From Mixta hanseatica (GTDB lineage Bacteria > Pseudomonadota > Gammaproteobacteria > Enterobacterales > Enterobacteriaceae): a stretch of 64,000 bases of DNA. Each line of letters begins with the position of its first letter. The first letter of the stretch is position 1. Both the position numbers and the translations under genes were made by a program. The notes below the pieces were generated by a model that was not told the origin of the DNA, did no database searches, and was given only the letters and a program-made list of their open reading frames with translations. Location: positions 992,001 through 1,056,000 of the forward strand of contig NZ_CP082904.1 in assembly GCF_023517775.1 (NCBI RefSeq). Direction: 5' to 3'. Shown in pieces: positions 25,629 through 36,931 of this stretch.

Positions 25629-26651
25629 TTACCGCGGCTGGAAATAACCGGCCGCCACCTCTTGCGGCGTGACCACGCCGGTATCCAACACCCAGCCGCT
25701 AATCAGTTCCGCAGGCGTGACGTCGAACGCCGGATTCCACACCTGCGTATTTTCCGGTGCCCACTGTAGCTGACCAAAGCTGCCGGATACGCCGGTCACC
25801 TCGCAGGCGGCGCGCTGCTCAATCGGAATGGCGCTGCCGTCCGGGCAGTGCGGATCAAGCGTGGTATGCGGCGCCGCCACGTAAAAAGGGATCTGGTGAT
25901 AGCGTGCCAGCACCGCCAGGCTGTAGGTGCCGATTTTGTTAGCGACATCGCCGTTGGCGGCAATGCGATCGGCGCCGACCCAGATGGCATCCACCTGTTT
26001 TTGCGCCATCAGTGCCGCCGCCATTGAATCGCAGATTAAGCGGTTGGGAATGCCCAGCTCAGCCAGTTCCCAGGCGGTTAGGCGGCCTCCCTGCAGCAGC
26101 GGGCGCGTTTCATCCACCCAGACCTGTTCGATTTTCCCCTGCTGAAAGGCGCGCGTGATAACGCCGATGGCGGTGCCGACGCCGGCGGTCGCCAGCCCGC
26201 CGGTGTTGCAGTGGGTTAATACCCGACTGCCGGGCGTAACCAGTTCGCTGCCCGCCTGAGCGATGCTATCGCATAACGCTTTATCTTCTTCTACCAGCCG
26301 CAGCGCCTCGGCGCTGAGCGCCGCCACAAACTCTTCCTGCGCTAACGCCTGCTTCATGCGATCCAGATTGTTCATCAAGTTGACGGCGGTAGGGCGGGCG
26401 GCGCGCAACACCTCCAGTGCCTGGCTCAGCTCGCTTTTGGCCATGCCGTTTTCCGCCAGCAGCGCCAGCAGCAGACTGGCGGAGAGGCCAATCAGCGGCG
26501 CACCGCGCACCCGCAGCGCATGAATATGATCGACCAGCGCCGTAACGCTGCTCGCGTCCAGCCAGTTTTTTTGCTGCGGCAGAGCCTGCTGATCGAGGAT
26601 CCACAGCTGGTTATCGCGCACCTGCAGACTGGTGGTATGAAGAGTTTGCAT
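25629..26651 (-). CDS. mtnA: Methylthioribose-1-phosphate isomerase
   Basis: 340 residues from [21 protein letters not shown], chosen because it matches the family start; an ATG five codons upstream is also possible and neither has a strong ribosome site. Catalytic Cys148 lies in [13 protein letters not shown] and Asp228 in [12 protein letters not shown]. It converts the aldose MTR-1-P to the ketose MTRu-1-P, the MtnB substrate. It is divergent from mtnK across a MetJ operator. Confidence 0.93.
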   Translation of the reverse strand: MQTLHTTSLQVRDNQLWILDQQALPQQKNWLDASSVTALVDHIHALRVRGAPLIGLSASLLLALLAENGMAKSELSQALEVLRAARPTAVNLMNNLDRMKQALAQEEFVAALSAEALRLVEEDKALCDSIAQAGSELVTPGSRVLTHCNTGGLATAGVGTAIGVITRAFQQGKIEQVWVDETRPLLQGGRLTAWELAELGIPNRLICDSMAAALMAQKQVDAIWVGADRIAANGDVANKIGTYSLAVLARYHQIPFYVAAPHTTLDPHCPDGSAIPIEQRAACEVTGVSGSFGQLQWAPENTQVWNPAFDVTPAELISGWVLDTGVVTPQEVAAGYFQPR

Positions 26652-26704
26652 AACAGTGAAATCCATGTTGCGTTAATGCAGCATATTGTGCCAACATGCG
26701 GAAC

Positions 26705-26728
26705 GGAAGTATAGACGTCTGAACGGCT
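26705..26728. promoter_or_regulatory. MetJ boxes between mtnA and mtnK
   Basis: A perfect AGACGTCT (26713-26720) is flanked by degenerate 8-mers on both sides (GGAAGTAT and GAACGGCT, each 5 of 8), in the divergent promoter. Confidence 0.78.
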
Positions 26729-26758
26729 TTTACTACAGATTTGCAGAGGAAACGGATC

Positions 26759-27958
26759 ATGTCGCAATACCGGACGTTCACTGCCGCCGATGCGGTGGAA
26801 TATGCGCAACGATTTGGCGGGCTAAGCGATGCTTCTTCGCTGGTGACGGCTGAAGAAGTCGGTGACGGTAACCTTAATCTGGTATTTAAAATCTTCGATC
26901 GTGACGGCAACAGCCGCATTGTGGTGAAACAGGCGCTGCCTTATGTGCGCTGTGTAGGTGAGTCCTGGCCGTTAACGCTGGAGCGGGCGCGGCTGGAGGC
27001 GGAAACGCTGGTGGAACACTATCGTCATTGCCCGCAGCATACGGTAAAAGTCGTGCATTACGATGCCGATCTGGCGGTAATGGTGATGGAAGATCTCTCC
27101 AGCCATCGCATCTGGCGTGGCGAGCTGGTGCAGGGACGCGACTATCCGCAGGCGACGCGTCAGTTGGGGGAATACCTGGCACAAACGCTGTTCCATACCT
27201 CTGATTTCTATCTGCATCCCCACGAAAAAAAGGCGCGCGTTATCCGCTTTACCAATCCTGAAATGTGCGAAATCACTGAGGATCTCTTTTTCACCGATCC
27301 CTATGAAGATCACCCGCGTAACGATTACCCGGCGCAGCTGGAAGCTGACGTGGCGGCGTTACGCCATGATGAACGGCTGCGTAATGAGGTTGCCGGGCTA
27401 AAGCATCGCTTTTTTTCTCATGCTGAAGCGCATCTGCACGGTGATATTCACAGTGGTTCCATTTTTGTTGCCGAGGGTAGCCTGAAGGCGATCGATGCTG
27501 AGTTTGGCTATTTTGGGCCGGTCGGTTTTGACGTTGGGACTGCGCTGGGCAACCTGCTGCTGAACTACTGCGCGCTGCCGGGCCTGTTGGCGACGCGTGA
27601 AGCCGCCGACGGGCGCGAGCAGCGCTTGCAGGATGTGCGCACCCTGTGGCTGACCTTTGCCGAACGTTTCCAGGCGTTGGCGACGGAAAAAAGCCGCGAC
27701 CGCACGCTGGCCTGGCCGGACTATGTGGGCACTTATCTGAAGAAGGTGCTGACGGACAGTATCGGCTACTGCGGCAGTGAATTGATTCGCCGCACGGTAG
27801 GGATGTCGCACGTGGCCGATCTGGAAACTATTAAGGATGAAGCGATGCGCATTGACTGTATCCGTCACGCTATCAGCCTGGGGAAAACGTTAATCGTCGC
27901 CGCGCCGCATATCGATAATATCGATACGCTGATTGCCCGTATTCGACAGAACGGCTAG
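26759..27958 (+). CDS. mtnK: 5-methylthioribose kinase
   Basis: 399 residues from [16 protein letters not shown] with an AGAGGAAA ribosome site; a TTG extension of six codons is rejected. The fold is that of aminoglycoside-type phosphotransferases: [14 protein letters not shown] supplies the catalytic Asp and [16 protein letters not shown] the metal-binding Asp. It phosphorylates methylthioribose at C1, entering the salvage pathway. Divergent from mtnA under shared MetJ boxes. Confidence 0.94.
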   Translation: MSQYRTFTAADAVEYAQRFGGLSDASSLVTAEEVGDGNLNLVFKIFDRDGNSRIVVKQALPYVRCVGESWPLTLERARLEAETLVEHYRHCPQHTVKVVHYDADLAVMVMEDLSSHRIWRGELVQGRDYPQATRQLGEYLAQTLFHTSDFYLHPHEKKARVIRFTNPEMCEITEDLFFTDPYEDHPRNDYPAQLEADVAALRHDERLRNEVAGLKHRFFSHAEAHLHGDIHSGSIFVAEGSLKAIDAEFGYFGPVGFDVGTALGNLLLNYCALPGLLATREAADGREQRLQDVRTLWLTFAERFQALATEKSRDRTLAWPDYVGTYLKKVLTDSIGYCGSELIRRTVGMSHVADLETIKDEAMRIDCIRHAISLGKTLIVAAPHIDNIDTLIARIRQNG

Positions 27959-28108
27959 GGGAATAAATATATTTTTAGGGCTGATTAAAAAGAGCTGTAT
28001 TGGCCATGCCCGAAGCGATATTTTCCGTTATTGCTTCGAGCGACACGAAAATTCAATGCAATGAAACTGCGCCAACGCTTAACAGCGAGGCGCGGCTGTC
28101 ACCAAATC

Positions 28109-29137
28109 TTAACGGGTCAGTAGCCAGCGGGCGGTATGTTCATCTGTAACCAAGCCATTAATCCATTTTCCCTTTAACGCGGCAAAAATAACCGGCCGTT
28201 TATCTTCACCGCAGGCGGCTGCAATCCGGGGGCACTGGCTGCGGCGAATATCATAACTCGTGATCAATTTATTGATATCACTCTTCACAACTTCTCCGTC
28301 AGCATCAATAAAGCGTCCAAGAATTTCGCCGATAGCCCCGTGTAACGTTAGTTTCTCAAGTTGATCAAGAGTAATGAATCCATCTTTATATATCGGGCTT
28401 TCCTGTGTAAGTGCGCCGATGCCGACAAAGATAACGTCAGCTTGCTGTGCAACGTTGAGTACATTGTTGAACAGACGATTTGAACACCACATTTGATGCT
28501 CAAGGGGCGTATGTGCATAACGCGGTGCGGGCCATTGATAATAATTAGCCTGAATTTTGCTTGCCAGTAGTAAAGGCACATCATCGTAATAGTTACATTT
28601 ACCCTCTGCGTCCATCGCGCTAATTAAGGCCACGCAACGTGCGTTAGGGCTGTCGAAGTCAATACGTCTAATGGTTTTTTTCAGGGTTAAACCTGAACCG
28701 ATGCCGATAACTTTTTCGTTATCACTGCTCAGGTATTTTTCCATAAGTTGATAACAGCCGAAGGAAACACTGTCGAGCGTGACATCGCTGGTAAAAGCGG
28801 GCACGACATTACATTCCACTAAATCATATTTTTCTTTGAGCATCAGCGCATAGTCAAGGCAGCTGGCGACAGGGTGATTTAGACCAATGGAAACGATGCC
28901 TTCTTCTTTCGCTGCCGCTAACAGGCGTTGCACTACGGGGCGTGATGTACCCAGTTGAAGGGCTATTTCGCTCTGGTTTTGCCCCGCAATGTAATACATC
29001 CACGCGGCGCGGACCTTCTGATCCAACCGGATATTTTCTTCAGTTAGCAATCTATTCAACACCTTATGATGTAAACGGAGAGGTGAACTCTTCCGTGTGA
29101 GTGCTTGCATTTTGGCGCGTGCAGATGCTGTAGGCAA
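28109..29137 (-). CDS. SorC-family regulator of the arabinitol genes
   Basis: 342 residues. The N-terminal helix-turn-helix is at AAWMYYIAGQNQSEIALQLGTSRPVVQRLLAAAKEEGIV. The remainder is the SorC sugar-binding domain (GIGSGLTLKKTIRRI, IFVGIGALTQESPIYKDGF, GEILGRFIDADGEVV). It is divergent from dalD, so it should control the dal operon, probably sensing D-arabinitol or a phosphorylated pentulose. It may be the equivalent of Klebsiella DalR, but I cannot confirm that DalR belongs to this family. Confidence 0.8.
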   Translation of the reverse strand: MPTASARAKMQALTRKSSPLRLHHKVLNRLLTEENIRLDQKVRAAWMYYIAGQNQSEIALQLGTSRPVVQRLLAAAKEEGIVSIGLNHPVASCLDYALMLKEKYDLVECNVVPAFTSDVTLDSVSFGCYQLMEKYLSSDNEKVIGIGSGLTLKKTIRRIDFDSPNARCVALISAMDAEGKCNYYDDVPLLLASKIQANYYQWPAPRYAHTPLEHQMWCSNRLFNNVLNVAQQADVIFVGIGALTQESPIYKDGFITLDQLEKLTLHGAIGEILGRFIDADGEVVKSDINKLITSYDIRRSQCPRIAAACGEDKRPVIFAALKGKWINGLVTDEHTARWLLTR

Positions 29138-29155
29138 CCCTATTTTAACGCTTGT

Positions 29156-29180
29156 TGATCAAAAGTATTTTTTTTGGTCA
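29156..29180. promoter_or_regulatory. Candidate operator of the dal regulator
   Basis: Inverted arms tgatcaaaa (29156-29164) and ttttggtca (29172-29180) match at 8 of 9 positions with a 7-bp spacer, in the AT-rich gap between the SorC-type gene and dalD. No experimental site is known to me. Confidence 0.5.
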
Positions 29181-29264
29181 TTTGTTCTTTTGTGACGAAT
29201 AGCTCTTATATTTGATAATTGTTCTATTACATTCTTTATACAAACTGATAGGGAGAGTAACGCT

Positions 29265-30632
29265 ATGACTACGCAAAATACCTGGTTACATATTGGCATG
29301 GGTTCTTTTCACCGCGCTCATCAGGCTTGGTATCTACACCGTTTGCTTACACAAGGTAATGCAGGCTGGCATATCGCGGCCGGTAATATTCGTAACGATG
29401 CAGAACATGTGATTGCCGCTCTGATCGCGCAACAGGGCCGATATGTATTAGAAACCGTGAGCCCTGAAGGCGAGCGGGTATACGAGGAGATAACCTCTGT
29501 TCAAAAATTGCTGCCCTGGCAGGCGGATTTACAACCTCTGATTGATGAAGGCGCGAAGCCTGAAACAAAAGTGATTGCCTTCACGGTGACGGAAGGGGGG
29601 TACTACCTGAACACTGCGCATAAATTAGCATTGGGTAATGCTGATCTGATTGATGACTTGCGGGGGAATAACAAAACGATTTATGGGGTGATTACGCGCA
29701 TTCTTGAGCGACGCATGGCAAATAACGCCGGGTCGTTAACGCTGCTTAACTGCGACAACGTGCGCCATAACGGTGAGCGCTTCCATAACGGACTGGTCGA
29801 GTTTCTTACCTTGCAAGGTAAGGAGACCGTTATCAGCTGGCTGGAAGCTAATGCGACTTGCCCCAATACCATGGTAGATCGAATTACTCCGCGCCCGACG
29901 GCCGATCTGCCCGCACGCATTAAAGAGAAAACCGGTATTGATGATAAAGCGCCTGTCATGAGCGAAACCTTTATTCAGTGGGTGATTGAAAACAATTTCC
30001 ACGGTGTCCGCCCTGACCTTGAAGCGGTAGGCGTGGAAATGGTTGAGTCTGTCATTCCCTATGAAGAGGCAAAAATTCGCATCCTGAATGCGTCCCATAG
30101 CTGCATCGCCTGGGCCGGAACATTGATGGGCAAAAAGTTTATTCATGAAAGTACGCTGACTGAAGCTATCTATGCCATTGCAGAGCGCTATGTCACAGAA
30201 GATGTGATTCCAAGCCTTGGGGACAATGGAATCAATTTATCGAAATACCGTGATGTTGTCCTTAAACGCTTCACCAATCCTCATATCAAAGATACCAATC
30301 AGCGTGTGGCTGCGGATGGTTTCTCTAAAATTCCGGCGATGGTTACCCCAACAATGCTCGAATGCTACCAACGAGGCGCAGTGCCACACGCCACAGCCAT
30401 GCTCCCGGCATTGTTCTTTGTTTTCATGGAGCAGTGGCATCAAGGGCTACTGCCTTATGAATACCAGGACGGCATTTTAAATGCGGATGCGATACACGCC
30501 ATGTTTCAGGCAGAAGATCCGATAGCACTTTTTGCCAGTGATAAAGCCCTGTTTGGGGAATTAGCCGCCCGCGACGATTTTGCCGCGCTATTGCGTGAAA
30601 AAGTTCAGGCTGTTTATGCACTGATCCGCTAA
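29265..30632 (+). CDS. dalD: D-arabinitol 4-dehydrogenase
   Basis: 455 residues of the long-chain mannitol dehydrogenase family. The N-terminal Rossmann segment is [30 protein letters not shown] follows, and the catalytic domain has [20 protein letters not shown]. It oxidises D-arabinitol to D-xylulose with NAD. The adjacent xylulokinase (10 bp downstream) and MFS transporter make D-arabinitol the best substrate. Mannitol or another polyol is possible but less likely. Confidence 0.88.
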   Translation: MTTQNTWLHIGMGSFHRAHQAWYLHRLLTQGNAGWHIAAGNIRNDAEHVIAALIAQQGRYVLETVSPEGERVYEEITSVQKLLPWQADLQPLIDEGAKPETKVIAFTVTEGGYYLNTAHKLALGNADLIDDLRGNNKTIYGVITRILERRMANNAGSLTLLNCDNVRHNGERFHNGLVEFLTLQGKETVISWLEANATCPNTMVDRITPRPTADLPARIKEKTGIDDKAPVMSETFIQWVIENNFHGVRPDLEAVGVEMVESVIPYEEAKIRILNASHSCIAWAGTLMGKKFIHESTLTEAIYAIAERYVTEDVIPSLGDNGINLSKYRDVVLKRFTNPHIKDTNQRVAADGFSKIPAMVTPTMLECYQRGAVPHATAMLPALFFVFMEQWHQGLLPYEYQDGILNADAIHAMFQAEDPIALFASDKALFGELAARDDFAALLREKVQAVYALIR

Positions 30633-30642
30633 GAGGTGAACC

Positions 30643-32106
30643 ATGTATTTAGGCATCGATCTTGGAACGTCCGAAGTTAAGGCTGTAGTGATTAATGAGG
30701 ATGGGACCATTGTAACCAGTCAAAGTACGCCGCTAACGATTCAGCGGCCTCATCCGCACTGGTCAGAGCAAAGCCCGCAGGCATGGTGGGAAGCTACCGA
30801 CCACCTCATGACCACGCTCAAAGAAAAATGTGAGAAAACGTGGGCCGCGATTAAAGCCGTGGGACTTTCCGGTCAAATGCACGGCGCAGTATTGCTTGAT
30901 GTGGCAGGGGAGGCCATTCGTCCCGCGATTTTATGGAACGATACCCGCAGCGCCCTGGAATGTGCGGAGCTTGAAGAAATTTTCCCTGAGTTGCATGCGA
31001 TAGCCGGCAATCTTGCTATGCCTGGTTTTACCGCCCCGAAATTGCTATGGGTCCGCAGGCACGAGCCTGAAAACTTTAAACGAATCGACACCGTTTTGTT
31101 GCCAAAGGACTTTTTGCGTTTCCGAATGACAGGCGAAAAAATTTCTGACCTGTCCGACGCTTCAGGAACCCTCTGGCTCGATGTTGCCAGGCGTGACTGG
31201 TCTGACGCTCTGCTGGAAAAATGCAGCCTTTCAAGACACAACATGCCTAAATTGGTCGAAGGTAACGAAATATCCGCAACCATTGCGCCGGATATAGCCA
31301 AACGTTGGGGACTAAACCCGTCAGTCGTTGTTGCTGGCGGCGGAGGCGATAACGCGGTCAGTGCGGTTGGCGTTGGCGCGATAAACCCGGGAGATGCCTT
31401 TATTTCCCTTGGCACGTCCGGCGTTTTATTTGTGGTTAATGAAACCTATCGCCCGGCGCCAGCCTCAGCCGTTCATGCATTTTGCCATGTATTACCCAAA
31501 CGTTGGCATCAGATGAGCGTAATGCTGAGCGCCGCAAGCTGCTTGCAATGGTTCTGCCGTCTGGTAGGAGTAACCGAAATGGCGTTACTGGAAGAAGTAG
31601 CGCAACTGAGCGACAGCGAAAAAGGCACTGCCCCGATGTTCCTGCCTTATCTGTCTGGCGAACGAACGCCTCATAACGATCCGGATGCCAAAGGCATGTT
31701 TTACGGTCTGACCCATGCCAGCAATCGCGCAACGATGGGGTACGCCGTGTTGGAAGGCGTTAGCTTCGGCCTCGCCGATGGGCTAAGCGCGTTGCTCGAA
31801 AGCGGCACGCATATTGAGCAGTGTCCGTTGGTTGGGGGCGGGGCGCGAAGCCCGTTTTGGGCGCAATTACTGGCGGATATTCTCAATATGCCGATTATAA
31901 CGCATAAAGGGGGAGAAACCGGTGGTGCGCTAGGCGCCGCGCGGCTGGCATACCTGGCCACGGGTAAAAATTTGGATACGGTTTGCAAGAAACCAGAAAT
32001 CCACCAGACCTGGCTAGCTCGTCCTGAGCAACATGACAGTTTAATGAAAAGATACAGGCAATTTAAGACGCTGTATCTGAACGACCTGCACCTTAGAAAT
32101 AATTGA
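30643..32106 (+). CDS. dalK: D-xylulokinase of the arabinitol operon
   Basis: 487 residues of the FGGY kinase family. The phosphate-1 loop is MYLGIDLGTSEVKAVV, LSGQMHGAVLLD and ILWNDTRS are typical of XylB-type enzymes, and the C-terminal signature is GGGARSPFWAQLLADILNMPI followed by GGALGAARLA. It phosphorylates D-xylulose to xylulose 5-phosphate for the pentose-phosphate pathway. Confidence 0.9.
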   Translation: MYLGIDLGTSEVKAVVINEDGTIVTSQSTPLTIQRPHPHWSEQSPQAWWEATDHLMTTLKEKCEKTWAAIKAVGLSGQMHGAVLLDVAGEAIRPAILWNDTRSALECAELEEIFPELHAIAGNLAMPGFTAPKLLWVRRHEPENFKRIDTVLLPKDFLRFRMTGEKISDLSDASGTLWLDVARRDWSDALLEKCSLSRHNMPKLVEGNEISATIAPDIAKRWGLNPSVVVAGGGGDNAVSAVGVGAINPGDAFISLGTSGVLFVVNETYRPAPASAVHAFCHVLPKRWHQMSVMLSAASCLQWFCRLVGVTEMALLEEVAQLSDSEKGTAPMFLPYLSGERTPHNDPDAKGMFYGLTHASNRATMGYAVLEGVSFGLADGLSALLESGTHIEQCPLVGGGARSPFWAQLLADILNMPIITHKGGETGGALGAARLAYLATGKNLDTVCKKPEIHQTWLARPEQHDSLMKRYRQFKTLYLNDLHLRNN

Positions 32107-32173
32107 TTTCTTTTAAATAAAAATTCCCCGGTACCGGCCGGGGGAACACCCCTGTATAAAAAATGAGGTCACT

Positions 32174-33454
32174 ATGTCTGTTACTAATAAACAGTGGTTT
32201 GGGTTACCGCTACATCTGCTGTGGGGTTACCTCGCTATCGCTGTATTTATGACCGGCGACGGTTTCGAACTGGCATTTCTGTCTCACTACATCAAGGAGT
32301 TGGGATTTTCACCCGCTCAGGCTTCATTTGCCTTTACCCTATATGGTTTAACTGCGGCACTTTCGGCCTGGGTTTCAGGGGTTATCGCTGAAATTATCAC
32401 GCCGCAGAAAACAATGTTTATTGGCTTTGTGCTGTGGTGCGTTTTCCACGTACTGTTCCTGGTCTTCGGACTGGGGCACGCAAACTATACGCTAATACTG
32501 CTTTTTTACGGCATCCGTGGCTTCGCTTACCCTTTGTTTCTTTACGCTTTCATCGTAGTGATTATTCACAACGTAAAAAGCGAAAACGCCAGTTCGGCGC
32601 TGGGTTGGTACTGGGCGGTCTACTCCATCGGGATCGGCGTGGCGGGCAGCTATATTCCAAGCTTTACTATTCCGTTGGTTGGCGAGCTTGGTACACTGTG
32701 GATAGCGCTGCTCTTCTGCCTGGCGGGCGGATTGATTGCTGCTATCGCGCTGCGTAACGTGAAAACCCCAACGCATATGCATAATCTCACCACGCGTGAG
32801 AAATTTGTTGAGCTGAGCCGCGCAATCACTTTGCTCTTTACTAACCGCAGCATTATGTATTCAAGCATGGTACGAATTATTAATACGCTTTCTCTGTTCG
32901 GTTTTGCGGTGATCATGCCACTGATGTTTGTTGATGAGCTGGGCTTTACTACTTCTGAATGGTTACAGGTTTGGGCTGTCTTTTTCTTTACCACCATTTT
33001 TTCCAATATCTTTTGGGGGATAATCGCTGAAAAAATGGGCTGGATAAAGGTTGTCCGCTGGTTTGGCTGTCTTGGCATGGCGGCATCAAGCATGGCGTTT
33101 TACTATGTACCGCACTACTTCGGCCATAATTTCGGTATGGCACTGATCCCGGCAATTGCATTAGGTATTTTTGTAGCGGCATTTGTGCCTATGGCGGCCG
33201 TATTCCCGGCGCTGGAGCCTCGTCACAAAGGTGCGGCTATTTCGGTCTACAATCTTTCCGCAGGTATGTCTAACTTCTTCGCTCCGGCTATTGCAGCGGT
33301 TCTGCTGCCTTATTTCAGTACCATTGGCGTAGTGATTGCCTATACGGCGTTATACCTTATCGCTTTTTTCCTATGTCACTTTATCCGTGTCGAGCAGCCT
33401 GGTTTTAAAAGCGCTGTTGCTGATACGGCAGAAATCACAGTAAGGGCATCTTAA
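32174..33454 (+). CDS. dalT: MFS D-arabinitol transporter
   Basis: 426 residues with 12 predicted membrane helices. It starts GDGFELAFLSHYIKELGF and has a loop of about 30 polar residues between helices 6 and 7 (NVKTPTHMHNLTTREKF), the usual major facilitator layout. It resembles the Klebsiella polyol transporters DalT/RbtT. It lies 67 bp after dalK and should import D-arabinitol by proton symport. Confidence 0.85.
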   Translation: MSVTNKQWFGLPLHLLWGYLAIAVFMTGDGFELAFLSHYIKELGFSPAQASFAFTLYGLTAALSAWVSGVIAEIITPQKTMFIGFVLWCVFHVLFLVFGLGHANYTLILLFYGIRGFAYPLFLYAFIVVIIHNVKSENASSALGWYWAVYSIGIGVAGSYIPSFTIPLVGELGTLWIALLFCLAGGLIAAIALRNVKTPTHMHNLTTREKFVELSRAITLLFTNRSIMYSSMVRIINTLSLFGFAVIMPLMFVDELGFTTSEWLQVWAVFFFTTIFSNIFWGIIAEKMGWIKVVRWFGCLGMAASSMAFYYVPHYFGHNFGMALIPAIALGIFVAAFVPMAAVFPALEPRHKGAAISVYNLSAGMSNFFAPAIAAVLLPYFSTIGVVIAYTALYLIAFFLCHFIRVEQPGFKSAVADTAEITVRAS

Positions 33455-33504
33455 TATATAACTGCTGGCCTTCGGGCTTCGATACAGCCGAAGGATCACG
33501 AAAC

Positions 33505-33538
33505 GTAAAAAAGCGGGCCGTCATTTGACGGCCCGCTC
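33505..33538 (-). terminator. Terminator of fadE
   Basis: An 11-12-bp stem (agcgggccgtca 33512-33523 with its complement ending 33537) is followed on the minus strand by a run of T (the aaaaaa at 33507-33512). On the plus strand it could also stop dalT transcripts, though the T run there is poor. Confidence 0.8.
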
Positions 33539-33556
33539 TGTTATGCAGCTTCACGC

Positions 33557-36004
33557 CTAGGCGGCTTCGCTTTTACGCTCCGGCGTCTGCGCCTGCTTTA
33601 CCGGCTGGGTGGCCAACGCATCGGCCTCAAACTCATCAACGTTAATGGAGCGTAAACGGCTGGCTTCGGCACGCACCAGCACGTCCGCTTCCTGTGGGGT
33701 AATCCACTCCTCATGCAACGCGCGCTGCGCCAGCTCATCAAGCCGGGTAAACGACAGATGCTTTTTCAGCTGCTTGCAGAGGCGGTCGTGAATCACTTCC
33801 GCTGCCATCACATCCTGCAGCGCCGCTTCCAGCTGCCCGGCGGGGTTATGCTCGCTCGGCGTCAGATACTGACCGCGACCCAGGCGGGAGCGGGTCGCGG
33901 ACGGCGCCTGTAACAGCTTCGCCAGCTGATGGTCAAGTCGATCCGATGGCGCGCGGCAATGACGGCCCGCCGGGAAGATCGTCAGGCGCAGCATCGCCGC
34001 GACCGCCGTGTTGGGGAAGTTACGCAGCAGATCGTCAATGGCGTTCTCCGCCTGATTCAGTGCATCCTGTACGCCCCAGTGCAGCAGCGGCAGATCCGCT
34101 TCATTCCGGCCCTCATCTTCATAGCGTTTTAACGCCGCCGAGGCGAGGTAAAGCTGGCTCAGGATATCGCCCAGGCGGGCCGAAATGCGCTCGCGTCGCT
34201 TCAGACTGCCGCCCAGCACTGACATTGACACATCCGACAGCAGCGCGAGGTTAGCGCTAATGCGGTTCAAATGCTGATAGTAGCGGCGGGTAGCGTCGCG
34301 CGTCGGGGTCGCGCTGCCGTAGCCAGCGGTAATGCCCAGCCACAGGCTGCGCACCAGGTTACTGCCGACATGGCCGATATGGCTGAACAAGGCGCGATCG
34401 AACGCGGGTAAATCGTTACGTTCGGCGGCGCCCATTTCACGCAGGATATAAGGATGACAGCGGATAGCGCCCTGACCAAAAATAATCATGCTGCGCGTCA
34501 GGATATTCGCTCCTTCCACGGTAATGGCGATCGGCGCGCCCTGATAAGCACGGGCAAGGAAATTGCTCTTGCCGAGCATAATGCCTTTACCGCCGGCAAT
34601 ATCCATCGCATCGATGATGGCGCGTTGGCCGCGATGAGTGCAGTGGTATTTCACAATCGCGGAGAGCACCGCAGGTTTTTCGCCCTGCATGATGCCGTAG
34701 GTGATCAGCGTGGCGGCGGCATCCATCACGTAAGCGTTACCGGCAATCCGTGCCAGCGATTCCTCAATTCCTTCCATCTTCCCGATAGAGACCTTGAACT
34801 GACGACGGATGCGCGCGTAAGCCCCGGTGGCCAGCGCCAGGCTTTTCAGGCTACCGGTAGAGTTAGAGGGCAGGGTAATACCGCGGCCGACCGACAGACA
34901 TTCCACCAGCATACGCCAGCCCTGACCAGCCATTTTCGGGCCGCCAATAATGAAATCGATAGGAACGAAAATATCTTTGCCGCGCGTCGGGCCGTTCTGG
35001 AACGGGACGTTCAATGGGAAATGACGTTTGCCGATCTCGACGCCCGGCGTATGGGTAGGGATTAACGCACAGGTAATGCCCAGCTCTTCGGTATCGCCCA
35101 GTAAATGCTGCGGATCGGAGAGCTTAAACGCCAGGCCGAGCACGGTGGCGATCGGAGCCAGGGTAATATAGCGCTTGTTCCAGGTGAGACGCATGCCCAA
35201 CACCTGTTGGCCTTGCCAGTCGCCCATACAGACGATGCCGGTATCGGGAATCGCGCCCGCATCGGAACCCGCTTCCGGGCTGGTCAACGCAAAGCAGGGG
35301 ATCTCAAGGCCCTGCGCCAGGCGCGGCAGATAATGTTTTTTCTGTTCGTCGGTGCCGTAGTGCTGCAATAGCTCTCCGGGACCGAGCGAGTTAGGTACGC
35401 CAACGGTGATTGCCAGAATACCGGAAACGCCCGCCAGCTTTTGCAGCACGCGTGACTGCGCGTAGGCTGAAAACTCCAGACCGCCATATTCCTTTTTGAT
35501 GATCATAGCGAAGAAACGATGCTCTTTCAGGTAAGCCCACAGCTCCGGGGGTAAATCGGCCATTTCGTGGGTGATCTGAAAATCATTGGCCATGCGGCAG
35601 GCTTCTTCTACCGGGCCGTCCAGAAAGGCCTGTTCTTCTGCCGTCAGGCGCGGTTGCGGGTAATTGTGCAGCTTTTGCCAGTCAGGATTACCGCGAAACA
35701 GATCGCCTTCCCACCAGGTAGTACCGGCGTCAATTGCCTCTTTCTCGGTGCGTGACATTGGCGGCATCACTTTACGAAAGGTGCGCAGCATCGGGGCGGA
35801 GACCATCGAACGACGCATCGACGGCAGGTTTAACGGCAGAAGAATCAGGGCCAGCGGAAGCAGCAGCCAGGGCGTCCAGAGATCGAACAAGGCCATAGCC
35901 GCCGTCCACAACAGCAGAATTGCGCTACTGGCGGGAAGCGAAACGCGGTGCCAAAAAAGCGCGCCGACCAAGGCCAGCGTCGCGACAATGCTAAGAACCA
36001 TCAT
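33557..36004 (-). CDS. fadE: Acyl-CoA dehydrogenase FadE
   Basis: 815 residues, one more than E. coli FadE. Two N-terminal hydrophobic segments anchor it to the inner membrane, then [27 protein letters not shown] leads into the dehydrogenase domain with [20 protein letters not shown] and [17 protein letters not shown]. It carries out the first oxidation step of fatty-acid beta-oxidation with FAD. A FadR operator sits about 23 bp before the start. Confidence 0.97.
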   Translation of the reverse strand: MMVLSIVATLALVGALFWHRVSLPASSAILLLWTAAMALFDLWTPWLLLPLALILLPLNLPSMRRSMVSAPMLRTFRKVMPPMSRTEKEAIDAGTTWWEGDLFRGNPDWQKLHNYPQPRLTAEEQAFLDGPVEEACRMANDFQITHEMADLPPELWAYLKEHRFFAMIIKKEYGGLEFSAYAQSRVLQKLAGVSGILAITVGVPNSLGPGELLQHYGTDEQKKHYLPRLAQGLEIPCFALTSPEAGSDAGAIPDTGIVCMGDWQGQQVLGMRLTWNKRYITLAPIATVLGLAFKLSDPQHLLGDTEELGITCALIPTHTPGVEIGKRHFPLNVPFQNGPTRGKDIFVPIDFIIGGPKMAGQGWRMLVECLSVGRGITLPSNSTGSLKSLALATGAYARIRRQFKVSIGKMEGIEESLARIAGNAYVMDAAATLITYGIMQGEKPAVLSAIVKYHCTHRGQRAIIDAMDIAGGKGIMLGKSNFLARAYQGAPIAITVEGANILTRSMIIFGQGAIRCHPYILREMGAAERNDLPAFDRALFSHIGHVGSNLVRSLWLGITAGYGSATPTRDATRRYYQHLNRISANLALLSDVSMSVLGGSLKRRERISARLGDILSQLYLASAALKRYEDEGRNEADLPLLHWGVQDALNQAENAIDDLLRNFPNTAVAAMLRLTIFPAGRHCRAPSDRLDHQLAKLLQAPSATRSRLGRGQYLTPSEHNPAGQLEAALQDVMAAEVIHDRLCKQLKKHLSFTRLDELAQRALHEEWITPQEADVLVRAEASRLRSINVDEFEADALATQPVKQAQTPERKSEAA

Positions 36005-36026
36005 AATGAACCGCTCCGTAACAAGT

Positions 36027-36043
36027 AAGAGGTCTGACCTGTT
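36027..36043. promoter_or_regulatory. FadR operator of fadE
   Basis: AAGAGGTCTGACCTGTT has the invariant GGTC-N-GACC core and matches the 17-bp FadR consensus at about 15 positions. It overlaps the fadE leader, consistent with repression relieved by acyl-CoA. Confidence 0.82.
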
Positions 36044-36349
36044 GGTCTGGATACAGGTTTAAAGCAGTTATGGTTATTTAGCAATCAGGCAACAAAATAA
36101 TTACAACCTGGCTCACATTCCATGCGCATCATTAGTCAACGCGCCGATATCGTCGTGGCGCCGTTGGTCGATTGATCTTTTTCTCGCCAGGCGCGCATAA
36201 ATCTTCAGCGCCCGCGCCGTGCCAGCCATAGCGGGCGCCTCAGCGGTTTTATGTTGCTAACCGTGCCGCAGCTTTACCGGGTAACGCTTTGCGACCCGTT
36301 GTCATTTCGGTAAACTTGCGCGGACTCTTTCTCCTCAAAGGACCTCCCT
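36044..36349. other. Gene-free fadE-gmhA promoter gap
   Basis: No gene is seen. The left part is AT-rich and contains the likely fadE promoter. The right part has an 8-bp GC hairpin (gcgcccgc 36208-36215 with gcgggcgc 36231-36238) without a T run, and the gmhA leader. Confidence 0.5.
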
Positions 36350-36931
36350 ATGTACCAGGATATTATTCGTTCAGAACTTAACGAAGCAGCGGATACGCTA
36401 AATAAATTCCTGAGCGAAGATGCCAATATTCATGCGATTCAGCGTGCTGCCGTGCTACTTGCCGACAGCTTTAAAGCGGGCGGCAAAGTGCTTTCCTGCG
36501 GCAATGGCGGTTCGCATTGCGATGCGATGCATTTTGCGGAAGAGCTGACCGGCCGCTATCGCGAAAACCGTCCGGGCTATCCGGCAATTGCCATCTCTGA
36601 CGTTAGCCATCTTTCCTGCGTCAGTAATGACTTTGGCTACGACTATGTCTTTTCACGCTATGTTGAGGCGGTAGGTCGTGCGGGCGACGTGCTGCTGGGC
36701 ATCTCAACGTCAGGCAACTCAGCCAATATCATTAAGGCGATTGACGCGGCGCGCGCGCAGGGCATGAAAGTGATTACCCTTACCGGCAAAGACGGCGGCA
36801 AAATGGCGGGCAGCGCGGATATCGAAATTCGTGTGCCGCACTTCGGCTATGCCGATCGCATTCAGGAAATCCACATCAAAGTGATTCATATCCTGATGCT
36901 ATTGATCGAAAAAGAGATGGAAAAGAAGTAA
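36350..36931 (+). CDS. gmhA: Sedoheptulose-7-phosphate isomerase
   Basis: 193 residues, SIS-domain protein of the E. coli GmhA/LpcA type. Blocks [27 protein letters not shown] and [26 protein letters not shown] bind the sugar phosphate and the catalytic Zn. It makes D-glycero-D-manno-heptose 7-phosphate, the first step to the LPS inner-core heptose. The ribosome site is aaggac. Confidence 0.97.
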   Translation: MYQDIIRSELNEAADTLNKFLSEDANIHAIQRAAVLLADSFKAGGKVLSCGNGGSHCDAMHFAEELTGRYRENRPGYPAIAISDVSHLSCVSNDFGYDYVFSRYVEAVGRAGDVLLGISTSGNSANIIKAIDAARAQGMKVITLTGKDGGKMAGSADIEIRVPHFGYADRIQEIHIKVIHILMLLIEKEMEKK

